This document shows positions 1-9,570 of a stretch of 64,000 nt of DNA, piece after piece. The notes beneath the pieces were generated by a model, which worked only from the letters and a program-made list of their open reading frames with translations, had not been told where the DNA came from and made no database searches. The stretch is from Nitrospira sp. (GTDB lineage: Bacteria > Nitrospirota > Nitrospiria > Nitrospirales > Nitrospiraceae): positions 37,553 through 101,552 of the forward strand of contig JACOEL010000018.1 of the NCBI GenBank assembly GCA_024998625.1, in the 5' to 3' direction. Numbering within the stretch: position 1 is the first letter of the stretch; the number at the start of each line of letters is the position of its first letter. The position numbers and the translations under genes are program-made.

Positions 1-353
1 GTACCGTGGCGTTGAATGGGCCACAGGACTGCGTCAAGGAAGTCGTGCAACGGTATCAAAACCGGCGCGATGTTCTCGTGAACGGGCTGAATCGTATCGG
101 CTGGCCGGTGGCGTTGCCCCGTGCGACCATGTTCGTGTGGGCTCGTATTCCGGACCCGTTCCGGCATATGGGGTCTCTGGAGTTTTCGAAGCTGCTTCTT
201 CGGGAGGCCAAGGTCGCCGTGTCGCCTGGAATCGGTTTCGGAGAAGGCGGAGATGAATTCGTGCGGTTTGCACTGGTGGAAAATGAACATCGCACCCGGC
301 AGGCCCTGCGCGGGATCCGCAAGGTGTTGAATTTGGATGACCAGGAATCATGA
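1..353 (+). CDS. Class I/II aminotransferase, C-terminal part (5' end outside window)
   Basis: About 117 C-terminal residues of a fold-type I PLP aminotransferase. The segment carries the small-domain signature of the AlaC / LL-DAP-aminotransferase-like group: FVWARIPDP, then a stretch ending [22 protein letters not shown], where the R of FVRFAL is the expected substrate-carboxylate-binding arginine. The reading frame is open to the left edge, so the start and catalytic lysine are not visible. It overlaps hom by ATGA, so the two are probably translationally coupled. In this context it probably transfers amino groups in aspartate- or alanine-family metabolism; the exact substrate cannot be told from the fragment. 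Confidence 0.85.
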   Translation, partial: TVALNGPQDCVKEVVQRYQNRRDVLVNGLNRIGWPVALPRATMFVWARIPDPFRHMGSLEFSKLLLREAKVAVSPGIGFGEGGDEFVRFALVENEHRTRQALRGIRKVLNLDDQES

Positions 354-1663
354 AGAGTGAGATCGGGGTCGGGTTAATCGGATTTGGAACGGTCGGCACC
401 GGTGTGGCTCGGGTGTTGAACGACAATGCTGAATTGATTCGTCGTCGGGTGGGTGTGCCCGTCAAGCTGTTTCGCATTGCAGACCTGGACATCACACGCG
501 ACCGCGGCATTGCGATTGCGCCGGGCGTGCTCACGACGGATATCCAGCAAGTCCTCACGGATCCACGTGTGGATATCGTCATCGAGTTGATGGGCGGCTA
601 TGATCTTGCCAAGCGTGTGATTTTGGATGCTATCCAGCGCGGCAAGCACGTGGTCACGGCTAACAAAGCCTTGCTGGCCGTGCACGGTGAAGAGATTTTT
701 GCCGCGGCGTCGCGTCAAGGCATCGACCTCGGCTTCGAGGCGAGCGTGGGCGGCGGAATTCCGGTCATCCGCGCACTGATGGAAGGATTGGCTGCAAACA
801 ATATTCAGTCGATCTACGGCATCATCAACGGCACCTCGAACTATATTCTCAGCCGGATGACCAGTGAAGGTCAGCGTTTTGACGAGGTGTTGGATGAGGC
901 GAAGCGTGCCGGCTACGCAGAGGCCGACCCCACCTTCGATGTGGCGGGCATTGATTCGGCGCACAAACTGACCATCATGGTCAGTTTGGCTTACGGCACA
1001 CCCGTCAATTTCAAAGAGATCTACACCGAAGGTATCACCGGGCTCACGCCGCTCGATATTGCCTATGCGAAGGAGTTCGGGTTTACAATCAAGCTGCTGG
1101 CGATCGCAAAATACTCCGAGGGAGAAATCGAGGCGCGCGTGCACCCGACGATGGTGCCGTCGGTTTCCCAAATCGCCAAGGTCGACGGTGTCTACAATGC
1201 GATTCAACTGGTGGGCGATGCCGTCGAAGATGTGGTGCTGTATGGTCGGGGCGCCGGGTCGATGCCGACGGGAAGTGCGGTCGTGAGCGATGTCATGGCC
1301 ATCGCGCGCAATCTGCTCAAGGATGCCGCCGGCCGTGTCCCGCCTGCATCCTATCAGCCCGATCAGCGGCGGCCGTTGCGCATGCGACCGATGGAAGAAA
1401 TTACCTCGCTCTACTACATTCGTTTTATGGTGGTCGACCGGCCGGGTGTGTTGTCGCAGATTGCCGGGGTGCTGGGTCGTTATGGGATCAGCATTTCGTC
1501 GGTGCTGCAGCAGGGACGCAAAGAGGGGCAGACGGTGCCGGTGGTGATCATGACGCATATGGCAAAGGAACGGGACATTCAAAATGCACTCCGTGAGATC
1601 AACCCCATGTCCTACATCTCCGAGCCCACGATGCTGATCAGGGTCGAAGGACGGGATGAATGA
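350..1663 (+). CDS. hom: Homoserine dehydrogenase
   Basis: A 437-aa NAD(P)-dependent homoserine dehydrogenase that reduces aspartate semialdehyde to homoserine, the branch point to threonine and methionine. The N-terminus has the Rossmann dinucleotide motif [10 protein letters not shown] (residues about 10-20). ANKALLA (about 102-108) and [14 protein letters not shown] followed by INGTSNYIL (about 130-165) are catalytic-domain hallmarks. Residues about 355-432 ([21 protein letters not shown]) form an ACT domain, so feedback control by an amino acid, probably threonine, is likely. The length is normal for the ACT-containing class. The start ATG overlaps the preceding aminotransferase stop. thrC, lysC and an ApgM-like gene follow on the same strand. 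Confidence 0.97.
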   Translation: MKSEIGVGLIGFGTVGTGVARVLNDNAELIRRRVGVPVKLFRIADLDITRDRGIAIAPGVLTTDIQQVLTDPRVDIVIELMGGYDLAKRVILDAIQRGKHVVTANKALLAVHGEEIFAAASRQGIDLGFEASVGGGIPVIRALMEGLAANNIQSIYGIINGTSNYILSRMTSEGQRFDEVLDEAKRAGYAEADPTFDVAGIDSAHKLTIMVSLAYGTPVNFKEIYTEGITGLTPLDIAYAKEFGFTIKLLAIAKYSEGEIEARVHPTMVPSVSQIAKVDGVYNAIQLVGDAVEDVVLYGRGAGSMPTGSAVVSDVMAIARNLLKDAAGRVPPASYQPDQRRPLRMRPMEEITSLYYIRFMVVDRPGVLSQIAGVLGRYGISISSVLQQGRKEGQTVPVVIMTHMAKERDIQNALREINPMSYISEPTMLIRVEGRDE

Positions 1664-1708
1664 ATGGGGCTCTCCGGTGTTGCTGAGAGGATGGTCGAGT
1701 AGACTCTT

Positions 1709-2767
1709 ATGATTCGTTGGCGTGGGATCATCGAAGAATACCGGAAGTTCCTGCCGGTTACGGCGCAGACACCTGTGGTCACGCTGGGCGAAGGCAATAC
1801 CCCGCTGATACGCGCCGCGCGGCTTGCGAAGAAGATTGCTCCGGGGATTGATCTCTATCTGAAGTACGAAGGGATGAATCCCACCGGATCATTCAAAGAC
1901 CGTGGCATGACTATGGCGATCTCTAAGGCAGTCGAGGGGGGCGCGCGGGCGGTCATTTGCGCCTCCACCGGCAACACGTCTGCCTCCGCTGCCGCGTACG
2001 GGGCCAGGGCGGGCATTGCTGTGTATGTGCTCATTCCGGCCGGCAAGATCGCGCTGGGGAAATTGTCACAGGCAATGATGCACCAGGCCACCGTCATTCA
2101 AGTCGAAGGGAATTTTGACCAGGCCTTGACCATCGTCAAAGAGCTGTCGGCCACGTACCCCGTTGAGTTAGTTAATTCTCTAAACCCCTTCCGGATCGAG
2201 GGGCAGAAAACGGCAGCCATGGAGATTTGCGACGATCTCGGCGATGCGCCGGCTATGCATGTACTTCCTGTGGGGAATGCAGGTAATATCACCGCCTATT
2301 GGAACGGCTATCGGGAGTATCGTGCGGCCAATCAGACGACGCGGTTGCCTCGGATGATGGGATTTCAGGCCGCTGGTGCGGCGCCGATTGTCTTGGGCCA
2401 TATCGTCGATGAGCCACAGACGGTGGCCACGGCGATCCGAATCGGCAATCCGGCCAGTTGGCAATCGGCTCTTACTGCGGTGAAGGAGTCGTCCGGTGCC
2501 ATCGATATGGTCACCGACGAAGAAATTCTGCATGCCTATGCCTTGGTGGCTAGTGAGGAAGGCGTCTTTTGCGAACCAGCCTCCGCCACCTCCGTGGCTG
2601 GTGTCATTAAGTTGAGCCAGGCCGGACAATTAAGAGAAGGTGTCACGGTTGTGTGTACGTTGACCGGGCATGGTTTGAAGGATGCTGATACGGCGATCGG
2701 CATTTCACGCCAGCCTCAAACAGTGAAAGCCACCCGCGATGATGTGGCCCGCCTCCTTCATGTCTGA
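1709..2767 (+). CDS. thrC: Threonine synthase
   Basis: A 352-aa fold-type II PLP enzyme converting O-phosphohomoserine to threonine. It shows the PLP-lysine motif [11 protein letters not shown] (Lys about residue 61), the [17 protein letters not shown] substrate loop and a phosphate-binding segment [12 protein letters not shown]. The length is that of the short bacterial/archaeal threonine synthases (about 350 aa), not the 430-aa E. coli type. It lies 45 bp after hom and 18 bp before the ApgM-like gene. No classical GHMP-type homoserine kinase (ThrB) is seen in the window, which matters for how its substrate is made. Confidence 0.96.
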   Translation: MIRWRGIIEEYRKFLPVTAQTPVVTLGEGNTPLIRAARLAKKIAPGIDLYLKYEGMNPTGSFKDRGMTMAISKAVEGGARAVICASTGNTSASAAAYGARAGIAVYVLIPAGKIALGKLSQAMMHQATVIQVEGNFDQALTIVKELSATYPVELVNSLNPFRIEGQKTAAMEICDDLGDAPAMHVLPVGNAGNITAYWNGYREYRAANQTTRLPRMMGFQAAGAAPIVLGHIVDEPQTVATAIRIGNPASWQSALTAVKESSGAIDMVTDEEILHAYALVASEEGVFCEPASATSVAGVIKLSQAGQLREGVTVVCTLTGHGLKDADTAIGISRQPQTVKATRDDVARLLHV

Positions 2768-2785
2768 TTACCTCAGGAACATTGC

Positions 2786-4036
2786 ATGAAATATTTGATC
2801 CTGCATGCCGACGGGATGGCAGATCTCGCGTGTCCGGAACTCGGTGGAAAAACTCCGCTTCAAGCGGCTGCAACTCCAAACTTTGATCAGATCGCTCAGC
2901 GTGGGGAAGTGGGGCTGTTGAGCCTTCCCTCGGAAGCCGGAGCTGCCGGAAGTGATGTCACCAGTGTGGCTGTGCTGGGATATGATCCGAAAAAATATTA
3001 TCCGGGCCCAGGCCCATTGGAGGCGGCCGGTCTCGGCGTTACGGTGGGTGAGCAGGACGTGGTATTCCGGTGCACCATGGTAACGGTGCGGGGGGAGGCT
3101 GCCTCCGGCAGCAAAGATCGGGCAACCGACATCAAGAAACTCGGGCCGCATGTCCTTATGGAGGACGCGACCGCCGGGCTCATCGACACGGAGCAGGCTC
3201 GTGAGTTGCTCGAAGCGGTGAATGAGCAGCTTGGCTCGGAGTCGATTCAGTTTTACCCCGGTTCCGGGCATCGGCACCTCATGGTCTGGGTCGGAGGAAA
3301 ATCTCGCGCGACGTGTCTCGATCCGCAACCGTTGGTCGGCCGGTCGATTGCCGATGCGCTGCCGAGCGGTGACGGCGCCGACGTGCTGCGCAAGATCATG
3401 GATGCGGCATTTTTCATTCTGCGCGACCATCCGGTGAATGAGGAGCGTGAGCAGGAGGGGTTGAAGCCCGCCAATTGCCTGTGGTTGTGGGGCCAGGGCC
3501 GTGCCGCCGTGTGGCCGCCTTTGCCGGAGCGATACCAGATTGCCGGTGTGGTGGTGTCATCCAGCGATGTCCATCGCGGGGTTGGGTTGTGCGCCGGATT
3601 GGATGCGGTCGAGCTTCTGCTTGCCGACGGAAACGATGCGAATGAGTTCACGGGTTGCGTGCAAACGGCGGTGCAGGAATTGGCCAAAAAGGACTTCGTC
3701 TATCTGCATGCCGGGCTTTCCGACGACGTGCTGCACACGACTGATGTGCAGGACAAGGTGCGGGCCATTGAGCGGTTCGATGCCCAGGTCGTCGGGCCGA
3801 TTCTCTCGGCACTGGCGACTCATCCCGCCTATCGGTTGCTAGTCGTGTGTGATCCCGGCCTCGCAAAGAGCCACGGTTCCGAGATTCCGCCGATCCTGTA
3901 TGCGCTGTGTGATAGTGCCGCCAAGCCGTCGGCCGGAGTTACCAAACGGTTTCACGAGCAGGATGCGAACATCGCCGGGACCGCGCCTCGCGATGCCACG
4001 AAGTTGATGCTGCGATTATTCCCGCGCGGAGTATAG
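2786..4036 (+). CDS. ApgM-type cofactor-independent phosphoglycerate mutase-like protein; candidate homoserine kinase analogue
   Basis: A 416-aa alkaline-phosphatase-superfamily protein of the archaeal-type 2,3-bisphosphoglycerate-independent phosphoglycerate mutase family. Visible family features are the N-terminal metal-site segment [10 protein letters not shown], the loop [23 protein letters not shown] with the likely catalytic serine, and the C-terminal [16 protein letters not shown] and [11 protein letters not shown] metal-binding stretches. It sits between thrC and lysC. Members of this family next to hom and thrC have been predicted to replace homoserine kinase, and no ThrB homologue is visible here. 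The family call is firm. The homoserine-kinase-like role is inference; a glycolytic phosphoglycerate mutase role remains possible. Confidence 0.85.
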   Translation: MKYLILHADGMADLACPELGGKTPLQAAATPNFDQIAQRGEVGLLSLPSEAGAAGSDVTSVAVLGYDPKKYYPGPGPLEAAGLGVTVGEQDVVFRCTMVTVRGEAASGSKDRATDIKKLGPHVLMEDATAGLIDTEQARELLEAVNEQLGSESIQFYPGSGHRHLMVWVGGKSRATCLDPQPLVGRSIADALPSGDGADVLRKIMDAAFFILRDHPVNEEREQEGLKPANCLWLWGQGRAAVWPPLPERYQIAGVVVSSSDVHRGVGLCAGLDAVELLLADGNDANEFTGCVQTAVQELAKKDFVYLHAGLSDDVLHTTDVQDKVRAIERFDAQVVGPILSALATHPAYRLLVVCDPGLAKSHGSEIPPILYALCDSAAKPSAGVTKRFHEQDANIAGTAPRDATKLMLRLFPRGV

Positions 4037-4040
4037 AGCT

Positions 4041-5276
4041 GTGGCGCTGATCGTTCAAAAATACGGGGGAACATCCGTCGGGACGGTCGAACGGATTCAT
4101 CGCGTCGCCGAACGTGTCGAGCGCGCTCAGAAAGACGGCCACCAGGTGGTGGTGGTGTTGTCGGCCATGAGCGGGGAAACCGATCGACTGCTGAAGTTGG
4201 CGCATGAGGTCACCGGTGCGCCGGATGAGCGGGAATTGGACATGCTGCTCTCGACGGGGGAGCGGGTGACTATTGCGTTGTTGGCCATGGAACTCCGGGG
4301 CCGAGGGGTGAATGCCCGCTCCTTCACGGGACGGCAGGTCGGCATTCACACGGACAGCGCACACACCAAAGCTAGAATTTCACGCGTCACGGCCGATCGA
4401 ATCAAGGAAGCGTTGTCTGCGGGCGTGATCCCCGTTGTGGCAGGATTCCAGGGCATTAACGCCAGTTCGGATGTCACGACGCTGGGCCGGGGAGGTTCCG
4501 ATCTAACAGCCGTTGCGCTGGCGGCGGCGCTCAAGGCCGACCGCTGCATTATTTATACGGATGTGGACGGTGTCTACACTGCCGACCCGAACATCGTTCC
4601 GGCTGCGCGACGTCTGGATAAGATCTCCTACGAAGAGATGCTGGAAATGGCAAGCCTCGGCGCCAAGGTGCTGCAGAGTCGCTCGGTGGAGTTTGCGGCC
4701 AAGTACTCCGTGCCGGTGGAGGTCAATTCAAGTTTCAAAGAAGGAAAGGGAACGCTCGTGACACGTGAAGATGCCGATATGGAAGGGGTCATGGTATCGG
4801 GTGTGACGGGAGACCGCAATCAGGCCAAGATTACAATCGTCGGTGTGCCGGATCGGCCGGGGATCGCCGCGCGCGTGTTCGGGGCTGTGGCCAATGCCAA
4901 CATCGTGGTGGATATGATCATCCAAAACGTCAGCCAGGCCTCCACAACCGACATTTCGTTCACGGTCCCCAAGGCTGATTTGCGCAATGCCGTCGATCTT
5001 GTCCAGCGTCTGTCCGAAGAGATCGGCGCCCGGTCCGTGGCCGTGACGGAATCTATTGCTAAGGTGTCGCTCATCGGGGTGGGTATGCGGTCGCATTCCG
5101 GAGTGGCGGCAAAGATGTTCGAGGTGCTTTCGCGCGAAGGCGTGAACATCATGATGATCAGCACGTCGGAAATTAAGATTTCCTGTGTCATCGAGGAAAA
5201 GTATTTAGAATTGGCCATGCGTACGCTTCACGCGGCGTTCGGTCTGGATCGGGTTTCGGCACCTGCCTTGGGCTAG
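4041..5276 (+). CDS. lysC: Aspartate kinase
   Basis: A 411-aa aspartokinase phosphorylating aspartate, the first step to lysine, threonine and methionine. It starts with GTG 4 bp after the previous stop. The nucleotide-binding motif is [10 protein letters not shown] at the N-terminus. The [20 protein letters not shown] segment (about 145-163) is the kinase active-site loop, followed by [13 protein letters not shown]. The C-terminal 150 residues hold two ACT domains ([18 protein letters not shown] and [19 protein letters not shown]), so allosteric inhibition by lysine and/or threonine is expected. The size matches the monofunctional ACT-containing class. It co-occurs with hom and thrC in one operon. 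Confidence 0.97.
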   Translation: MALIVQKYGGTSVGTVERIHRVAERVERAQKDGHQVVVVLSAMSGETDRLLKLAHEVTGAPDERELDMLLSTGERVTIALLAMELRGRGVNARSFTGRQVGIHTDSAHTKARISRVTADRIKEALSAGVIPVVAGFQGINASSDVTTLGRGGSDLTAVALAAALKADRCIIYTDVDGVYTADPNIVPAARRLDKISYEEMLEMASLGAKVLQSRSVEFAAKYSVPVEVNSSFKEGKGTLVTREDADMEGVMVSGVTGDRNQAKITIVGVPDRPGIAARVFGAVANANIVVDMIIQNVSQASTTDISFTVPKADLRNAVDLVQRLSEEIGARSVAVTESIAKVSLIGVGMRSHSGVAAKMFEVLSREGVNIMMISTSEIKISCVIEEKYLELAMRTLHAAFGLDRVSAPALG

Positions 5277-5351
5277 TCTGCTCGGAGGGCGGTCGCGGTC
5301 GGTGTGCCGTCTCCTCGACAGGTCCGTCATGACCCTGTTACTCTCACATCT

Positions 5352-6995
5352 ATGAAACGTCGCACTACAGCGCTGCGGCGCCCTCGCGGTTCGGAACCAG
5401 TTTCGGTGCCGTCGCTCACGGCGGCGCAGGCGTCCGCGCTCGAAATCTACGATACCACCTTGCGGGATGGGGCTCAGGCGGAGGATGTCAGTTTCTCCGT
5501 GGAAGATAAGCTTCGCGTGGCGCAACAGCTGGATGAACTCGGTGTGCATTTCATTGAGGGTGGGTGGCCGGGTGCGAATCCGAAAGACATCGAGTTCTTT
5601 CGCATGGTCAAGACCATTCCCTTTAAGAATGCGACCATCGTAGCGTTCGGTTCGACGCGTAAAGCCAGCAACTCGGTTCGAAAAGATAAAAACCTTCAAG
5701 AACTGCTCGCGTCAGGAACTCCGACCATTACGCTCTTCGGCAAGAGTTGGTCGTTTCAAGTGACGGACGCGCTGGGCATTGCGCTCGCTAAGAATTTGGA
5801 GTTGATCGAAGACTCGATTCACTACTTGCGCTCCAAGGATCGTCGAGTGTTTTACGATGCCGAGCATTTTTTCGACGGGTATAAGGCCAACCCTGACTAT
5901 GCGTTGCAGACGATTCGCAGAGCGATTGCCGGGGGAGCCGAACGGGTCATTCTCTGTGATACCAATGGCGGGACCATGCCGTGGGAAATCCGTGAAATTT
6001 GCCGCATTGTGAAACAGGAATGTCCCGTGCCCTTGGGGATTCATGCACACAACGACAGCGAAATGGCGGTGGCGAACTCGCTCGTCGCCGTGGAGTCGGG
6101 CATTCTGCAGGTGCAGGGGACGATCAACGGAATCGGTGAGCGATGCGGCAATGCCAACCTCTGTTCCATCATTCCAAATCTACAGTTGAAAATGCAGCGG
6201 CCTGCGCTCGGCAACAAGCTGACGCACCTGAAGGATGTCTCCGGATTCGTGACGGAGATTGCCAACCTGATGCCCAATAAGCGGCAGCCCTACGTCGGGG
6301 ATGCGGCCTTCGCGCACAAGGGCGGCGTGCATATTCATGCGGTGCTCAAGAATGCGGCGACCTACGAGCACATCGATCCCGCAGCGGTCGGAAATCGTCG
6401 TCGGATCTTGGTATCGGATTATGCGGGGCGCAGCGGGCTTCTGGAAAAGGTTGAAGCGTACGGCATTTCGCTGAACAAGAATCACACAAAATTGCAGGAA
6501 CTGGTCGAGACGCTCAAGGAGCGCGAAAGCCAAGGGTACCAATTTGAAGGTGCGGAAGGATCGTTTGAGCTGCTGATGCGCAAAGCGATGGGCAGCCATC
6601 GCCCGTCCTTTCAGCTGCTCGGTTTCCGTGTGATCGTTGAAAAGAAGCAGGAGCATGGTCTGCTGCTGTCGGAAGCCACCGTGATGGTAAAGGTCGGGGA
6701 GGTCGTCGAGCACACGGCCGCCGTCGGTGCCGGTCCTGTGAATGCCCTCGACCATGCGCTCCGAAAAGCCTTGGAAAAGTTCTATCCGCAGCTTCGCGAA
6801 GTGAAGCTCCTGGACTATAAGGTCCGTGTGCTCTCTGCGGATAAAGGGACGGAATCAAAGGTACGCGTCCTGATCGAGTCGGGCGATCACAAGGACAAGT
6901 GGGGCACCGTCGGTGTATCGGAAAACATCATGGAAGCGAGCTGGCAGGCGCTGGCGGACAGCATCGAGTATAAATTACTGCTCGCGGATCGTTAG
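5352..6995 (+). CDS. cimA: Citramalate synthase (2-isopropylmalate synthase family)
   Basis: About 547 aa. It condenses acetyl-CoA and pyruvate to citramalate, giving a threonine-independent route to 2-oxobutyrate and isoleucine. Visible: the DRE-TIM catalytic motif YDTTLRDGAQAED near residue 35, the conserved GWPGANPKD of the CimA subgroup, the metal-binding GIHAHNDSEMAVANSL, GTINGIGERCGNANL, and a C-terminal LeuA-type allosteric domain from about residue 400. The Geobacter-type citramalate synthases share this layout; a plain 2-isopropylmalate synthase would not have the GGWPGANPKD segment. An in-frame GTG lies 48 bp upstream, but the ATG at 5352 is preferred because the extra residues are not family-like. 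Confidence 0.9.
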   Translation: MKRRTTALRRPRGSEPVSVPSLTAAQASALEIYDTTLRDGAQAEDVSFSVEDKLRVAQQLDELGVHFIEGGWPGANPKDIEFFRMVKTIPFKNATIVAFGSTRKASNSVRKDKNLQELLASGTPTITLFGKSWSFQVTDALGIALAKNLELIEDSIHYLRSKDRRVFYDAEHFFDGYKANPDYALQTIRRAIAGGAERVILCDTNGGTMPWEIREICRIVKQECPVPLGIHAHNDSEMAVANSLVAVESGILQVQGTINGIGERCGNANLCSIIPNLQLKMQRPALGNKLTHLKDVSGFVTEIANLMPNKRQPYVGDAAFAHKGGVHIHAVLKNAATYEHIDPAAVGNRRRILVSDYAGRSGLLEKVEAYGISLNKNHTKLQELVETLKERESQGYQFEGAEGSFELLMRKAMGSHRPSFQLLGFRVIVEKKQEHGLLLSEATVMVKVGEVVEHTAAVGAGPVNALDHALRKALEKFYPQLREVKLLDYKVRVLSADKGTESKVRVLIESGDHKDKWGTVGVSENIMEASWQALADSIEYKLLLADR

Positions 6996-7028
6996 GCTCT
7001 TTTCACCCCCATCGGGCTCACATAATCC

Positions 7029-7057
7029 TTGACAGGGCAGGTAACCTCACGTAACTT
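7029..7057 (+). promoter_or_regulatory. Sigma-70-type promoter of the IHF/HU gene
   Basis: A perfect -35 TTGACA (7029-7034), a 17-bp spacer and the -10-like TAACTT (7052-7057). It lies in the 145-bp gap between cimA and the IHF-like gene, so transcription would start near 7064. Of the gaps examined this is the one with a perfect -35 and ideal spacing. It marks the end of the amino-acid operon and the start of a new unit. Confidence 0.55.
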
Positions 7058-7140
7058 ATGGAGAAATTCTTTGTCTTGGACGCTGGACACCAAGAAGCAC
7101 TTCCTAAGGAACGACTCTAGTGGATGGCGGGGGGAAAGGC

Positions 7141-7416
7141 ATGAGAAAGGCGGATATCGCGAACGAAATCTTCAAGCAGGTCGGAGTATCCAAGAACGAT
7201 GCAGCCGATATCGTCGAACTCGTGCTCAATCTGCTGAAGGGAGTGCTGCAAAAAGGTGACGCGGTCAAAATTGCAGGATTCGGGAATTTTGTAGTACGAA
7301 GCAAAGGGGCCCGTAAGGGGAGGAACCCGAGAACCGGCGAAGAAATCGGGATTACTCCCCGTCGGGTGGTCACGTTTCGGCCCAGTCAGGTATTTAAAAA
7401 GTACGTCAATTCCTAG
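7141..7416 (+). CDS. ihfA: IHF/HU family DNA-bending protein, IHF-alpha-like
   Basis: A 91-aa nucleoid protein. The HU/IHF fold is complete: MRKADIANEIFKQVGVSKNDAADIVE helices, the GDAVKIAGFGNFVVRSKGARKGRNPRTGEEI body with the beta-arm containing the RNPRTGE signature and minor-groove proline, and the RRVVTFRPSQVFK end. The ATG at 7141 is chosen over an in-frame GTG 21 bp upstream because MRKADI is the family start and GGGGGGAAAGG precedes it. It is followed 41 bp later by a MerR regulator and then tRNA-Pro, the arrangement seen around ihfA in several proteobacteria; this supports the IHF-alpha over the HU reading. Confidence 0.88.
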   Translation: MRKADIANEIFKQVGVSKNDAADIVELVLNLLKGVLQKGDAVKIAGFGNFVVRSKGARKGRNPRTGEEIGITPRRVVTFRPSQVFKKYVNS

Positions 7417-7457
7417 TCGCTACCTTGCTACGAGCACAAGCAGCATGAGGACCGGTC

Positions 7458-7811
7458 ATGGGGAATGAGCCCAGACTGGGAAGCAAAGTCTTTTACAAAA
7501 TCGGCGAAGTCAGCAAGATCTCTAAACTGCCGGCTTATGTCTTGCGGTTTTGGGAGTCGGAGTTCAGCTTCCTAAGACCGAAGAAGAGCCGCGGCAATCA
7601 GCGGCTCTATGTGCAGAAAGATGTAGATACGGTGCTGGAGATCAAGCGCATGCTCTATGACGAGGGGCATACGCTGGCCGGGGTCAAGCGATACTGGGCT
7701 CGTCGAGGACGAGTCACCGTGAAGAAGCTTGGAGCCCGGAAAGAACTGGCACAACGTGTCAGGGGCGACCTCCAGGCGATCATCAGAATGATCGATTCTC
7801 ATTCGTCGTGA
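7458..7811 (+). CDS. MerR family transcriptional regulator
   Basis: A 117-aa protein with a MerR winged-helix domain: [27 protein letters not shown] (helix-turn-helix, about residues 13-40), then [34 protein letters not shown] (wing and dimer helix). It has no Cys-rich metal-binding tail and is short, resembling the conserved MerR gene usually found just downstream of ihfA. The ligand and target are unknown. It was probably cotranscribed with the IHF gene (41-bp gap). Confidence 0.9.
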   Translation: MGNEPRLGSKVFYKIGEVSKISKLPAYVLRFWESEFSFLRPKKSRGNQRLYVQKDVDTVLEIKRMLYDEGHTLAGVKRYWARRGRVTVKKLGARKELAQRVRGDLQAIIRMIDSHSS

Positions 7812-7870
7812 ACAGTTCCTGTGATGTGGGCGGCTGCGTCCAATTGTGGGTACATCGATGTCGTGTGTGT

Positions 7871-7947
7871 CGGGGCGTAGCGCAGCCCGGTAGCGCACTC
7901 GCTTGGGGTGCGAGGGGTCGTGGGTTCAAATCCCGCCGCCCCGACCA
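7871..7947 (+). tRNA. tRNA-Pro (anticodon GGG)
   Basis: A 77-nt cloverleaf. The acceptor stem CGGGGCG pairs with the 3' CGCCCCG, with encoded ACCA. The D arm is GCGCAGCCCGGTAGCGC. The anticodon stem CTCGC/GCGAG closes a 7-nt loop TTGGGGT with anticodon GGG at positions 34-36. The T arm TGGGTTCAAATCCCG is intact. It closely follows the bacterial tRNA-Pro(GGG) pattern. It lies between merR and surE. Confidence 0.96.
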
Positions 7948-8113
7948 TCGGCACGATGTTCTCTACCACTGTCAGTGTCCTGAGGGACGTTGATCATTGC
8001 GGACGATCTTGTGAGTGTGTTCGAGTGTTTCCCCTCTTTTTTGTCCCCCCTTCTTGATCCAGCGGTTCCGGTACTCCCCTTTCATGACGTGTACAAAGCA
8101 TAAAGGAGCGGTT

Positions 8114-8929
8114 GTGGCGCGTGTACGGATTCTTGTGACTAATGACGATGGAATTACGTCTCCCGGGATTCACGCGGTCGCGGCGGCGTTGGGTGCATTG
8201 GGGGAGGTGTGGATCGTCGCACCCGATCGGGAGCGCACGGCCGTCGGGCATGCGGTCACGTTGCATAAGCCCCTTCGTATTACCAAGATGGCACCCCGCG
8301 TATTTATGGTGAACGGGACGCCTGTGGACTGTGTCAATTTGGCTCTGGTGAAGGTGTTGCCCGGGCGGCCGTCGTTGATTGTGTCGGGGATTAATCGAGG
8401 GGTCAATCTCGGCGACGATGTGATGTATTCCGGCACCGTGTCCGGCGCTCTAGAGGGAACAATTCTGGGCATCCCCTCAATCGCCGTGTCTCAAGAGGGT
8501 GACCAGACGTTCCGGTTCGATGTCGGAGCGCAGTATGCGGCCAGAGTGGCTGCCGAGGTATTGCAGCATGGATTGCCGCCAGAAACGATCCTGAACGTGA
8601 ATATTCCGAATGTTCAGGCCCGGTCGATCAAGGGTGTGAAAGTGACCTGCTTGAGTCGGCGTCGTTTCAACAATCCCATCGTTGAAAAAGTCGATCCGAG
8701 GGGTCGGAAGTATTACTGGATTGCCGGGACGCGTCAGTCATGGAGTCGCGAGAAAGATGCCGACCACGAGGCGCTGGAGCAGCGTATGGTGTCGGTGACC
8801 CCGATTCATCTCGACACGACCCATCATGAGGTGCTGGAACAGTTCAAGGCGTGGGAGCAACCGCTCTCGCGATCTTCCGCGCGTGCAAAAACGGTGAAGC
8901 CGCATGCTAGAAGGAGAGTTCAAGCGTGA
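8114..8929 (+). CDS. surE: 5'/3'-nucleotidase SurE
   Basis: A 271-aa metal-dependent survival protein/nucleotidase that dephosphorylates nucleoside monophosphates. The N-terminus VRILVTNDDGITSPGI contains the metal-binding DD pair (N-D-D-G). APDRERTAVGHAVTLHKPLR and SGINRGVNLGDDVMYSGTVSGALEG are the other SurE active-site segments. The GTG at 8114 is chosen because AAAGGAG lies 5 bp upstream and it leaves the normal few residues before the conserved ILVTNDDG; an upstream in-frame start would add 33 non-conserved residues. It overlaps the DedA gene by 4 bp (GTGA). A roughly 30-residue basic C-terminal tail goes beyond the usual family length. Confidence 0.96.
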   Translation: MARVRILVTNDDGITSPGIHAVAAALGALGEVWIVAPDRERTAVGHAVTLHKPLRITKMAPRVFMVNGTPVDCVNLALVKVLPGRPSLIVSGINRGVNLGDDVMYSGTVSGALEGTILGIPSIAVSQEGDQTFRFDVGAQYAARVAAEVLQHGLPPETILNVNIPNVQARSIKGVKVTCLSRRRFNNPIVEKVDPRGRKYYWIAGTRQSWSREKDADHEALEQRMVSVTPIHLDTTHHEVLEQFKAWEQPLSRSSARAKTVKPHARRRVQA

Positions 8930-9561
8930 CCGGCCTCATCGAGTGGCTGATAGAAGTGCTTGGCCGGTTCGTGATCGCCACGATTTCGACGTTCGGTTAT
9001 ACGGGTATTGTCATTACGATGGCGATCGAAAGTGCCTGTATCCCGCTGCCGAGTGAAATCATCATGCCGTTTTCCGGCTACCTGGTCTCCACCGGCCAAT
9101 TCTCCATGATGGGCGTGACCCTTGCCGGCGCCATCGGTAACGTGCTGGGGTCGTTGGTGGCCTATTACGTGGGTGTGTGGGGAGGGCGACCCTTTGTCGA
9201 GCGCTATGGCCGATATTTTCTGGTGTCGCAGCACGATATGGAACTGGCCGATCGGTGGTTTGCGAAACATGGAGAGGCGGCGGTGCTGATTGGCCGGCTA
9301 CTGCCCGTGGTTCGAACGTTCATCTCTCTCCCGGCGGGGATTGCGCGCATGGACGTCAAGAAGTTCGTGCTCTATTCATTTGTCGGAGCGCTTCCCTTCT
9401 GTTATGCCTTGGCCTATGTGGGTTTGAAGATGGGGGAGCACTGGAATCAATTACGTCAGTATTTCCACCACGCGGATCTGGTGATCGGGTTGTGTCTTGC
9501 CGTGGGCCTCGGGTATTTTCTCTGGTCCCACTGGCCGAAACGTCGTCCGTCGATGGAGTAA
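8926..9561 (+). CDS. DedA family inner-membrane protein
   Basis: A 211-aa polytopic membrane protein of the DedA/SNARE-associated family. Typical motifs are the early ESACIPLPSEIIMPFSGYLV segment, GAIGNVLGSLVAYYVGVWGGRPFVERYG, and the conserved GRLLPVVRTFISLPAGIARM with the Arg residues needed in DedA proteins. Four to five hydrophobic segments are visible. Family members act in membrane lipid (undecaprenyl-phosphate or phospholipid) flipping and proton-motive-force maintenance; the substrate here is unknown. The GTG start overlaps the surE stop, and cysS follows after 9 bp. Confidence 0.93.
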   Translation: MTGLIEWLIEVLGRFVIATISTFGYTGIVITMAIESACIPLPSEIIMPFSGYLVSTGQFSMMGVTLAGAIGNVLGSLVAYYVGVWGGRPFVERYGRYFLVSQHDMELADRWFAKHGEAAVLIGRLLPVVRTFISLPAGIARMDVKKFVLYSFVGALPFCYALAYVGLKMGEHWNQLRQYFHHADLVIGLCLAVGLGYFLWSHWPKRRPSME

Positions 9562-9570
9562 TTGCGCGTC

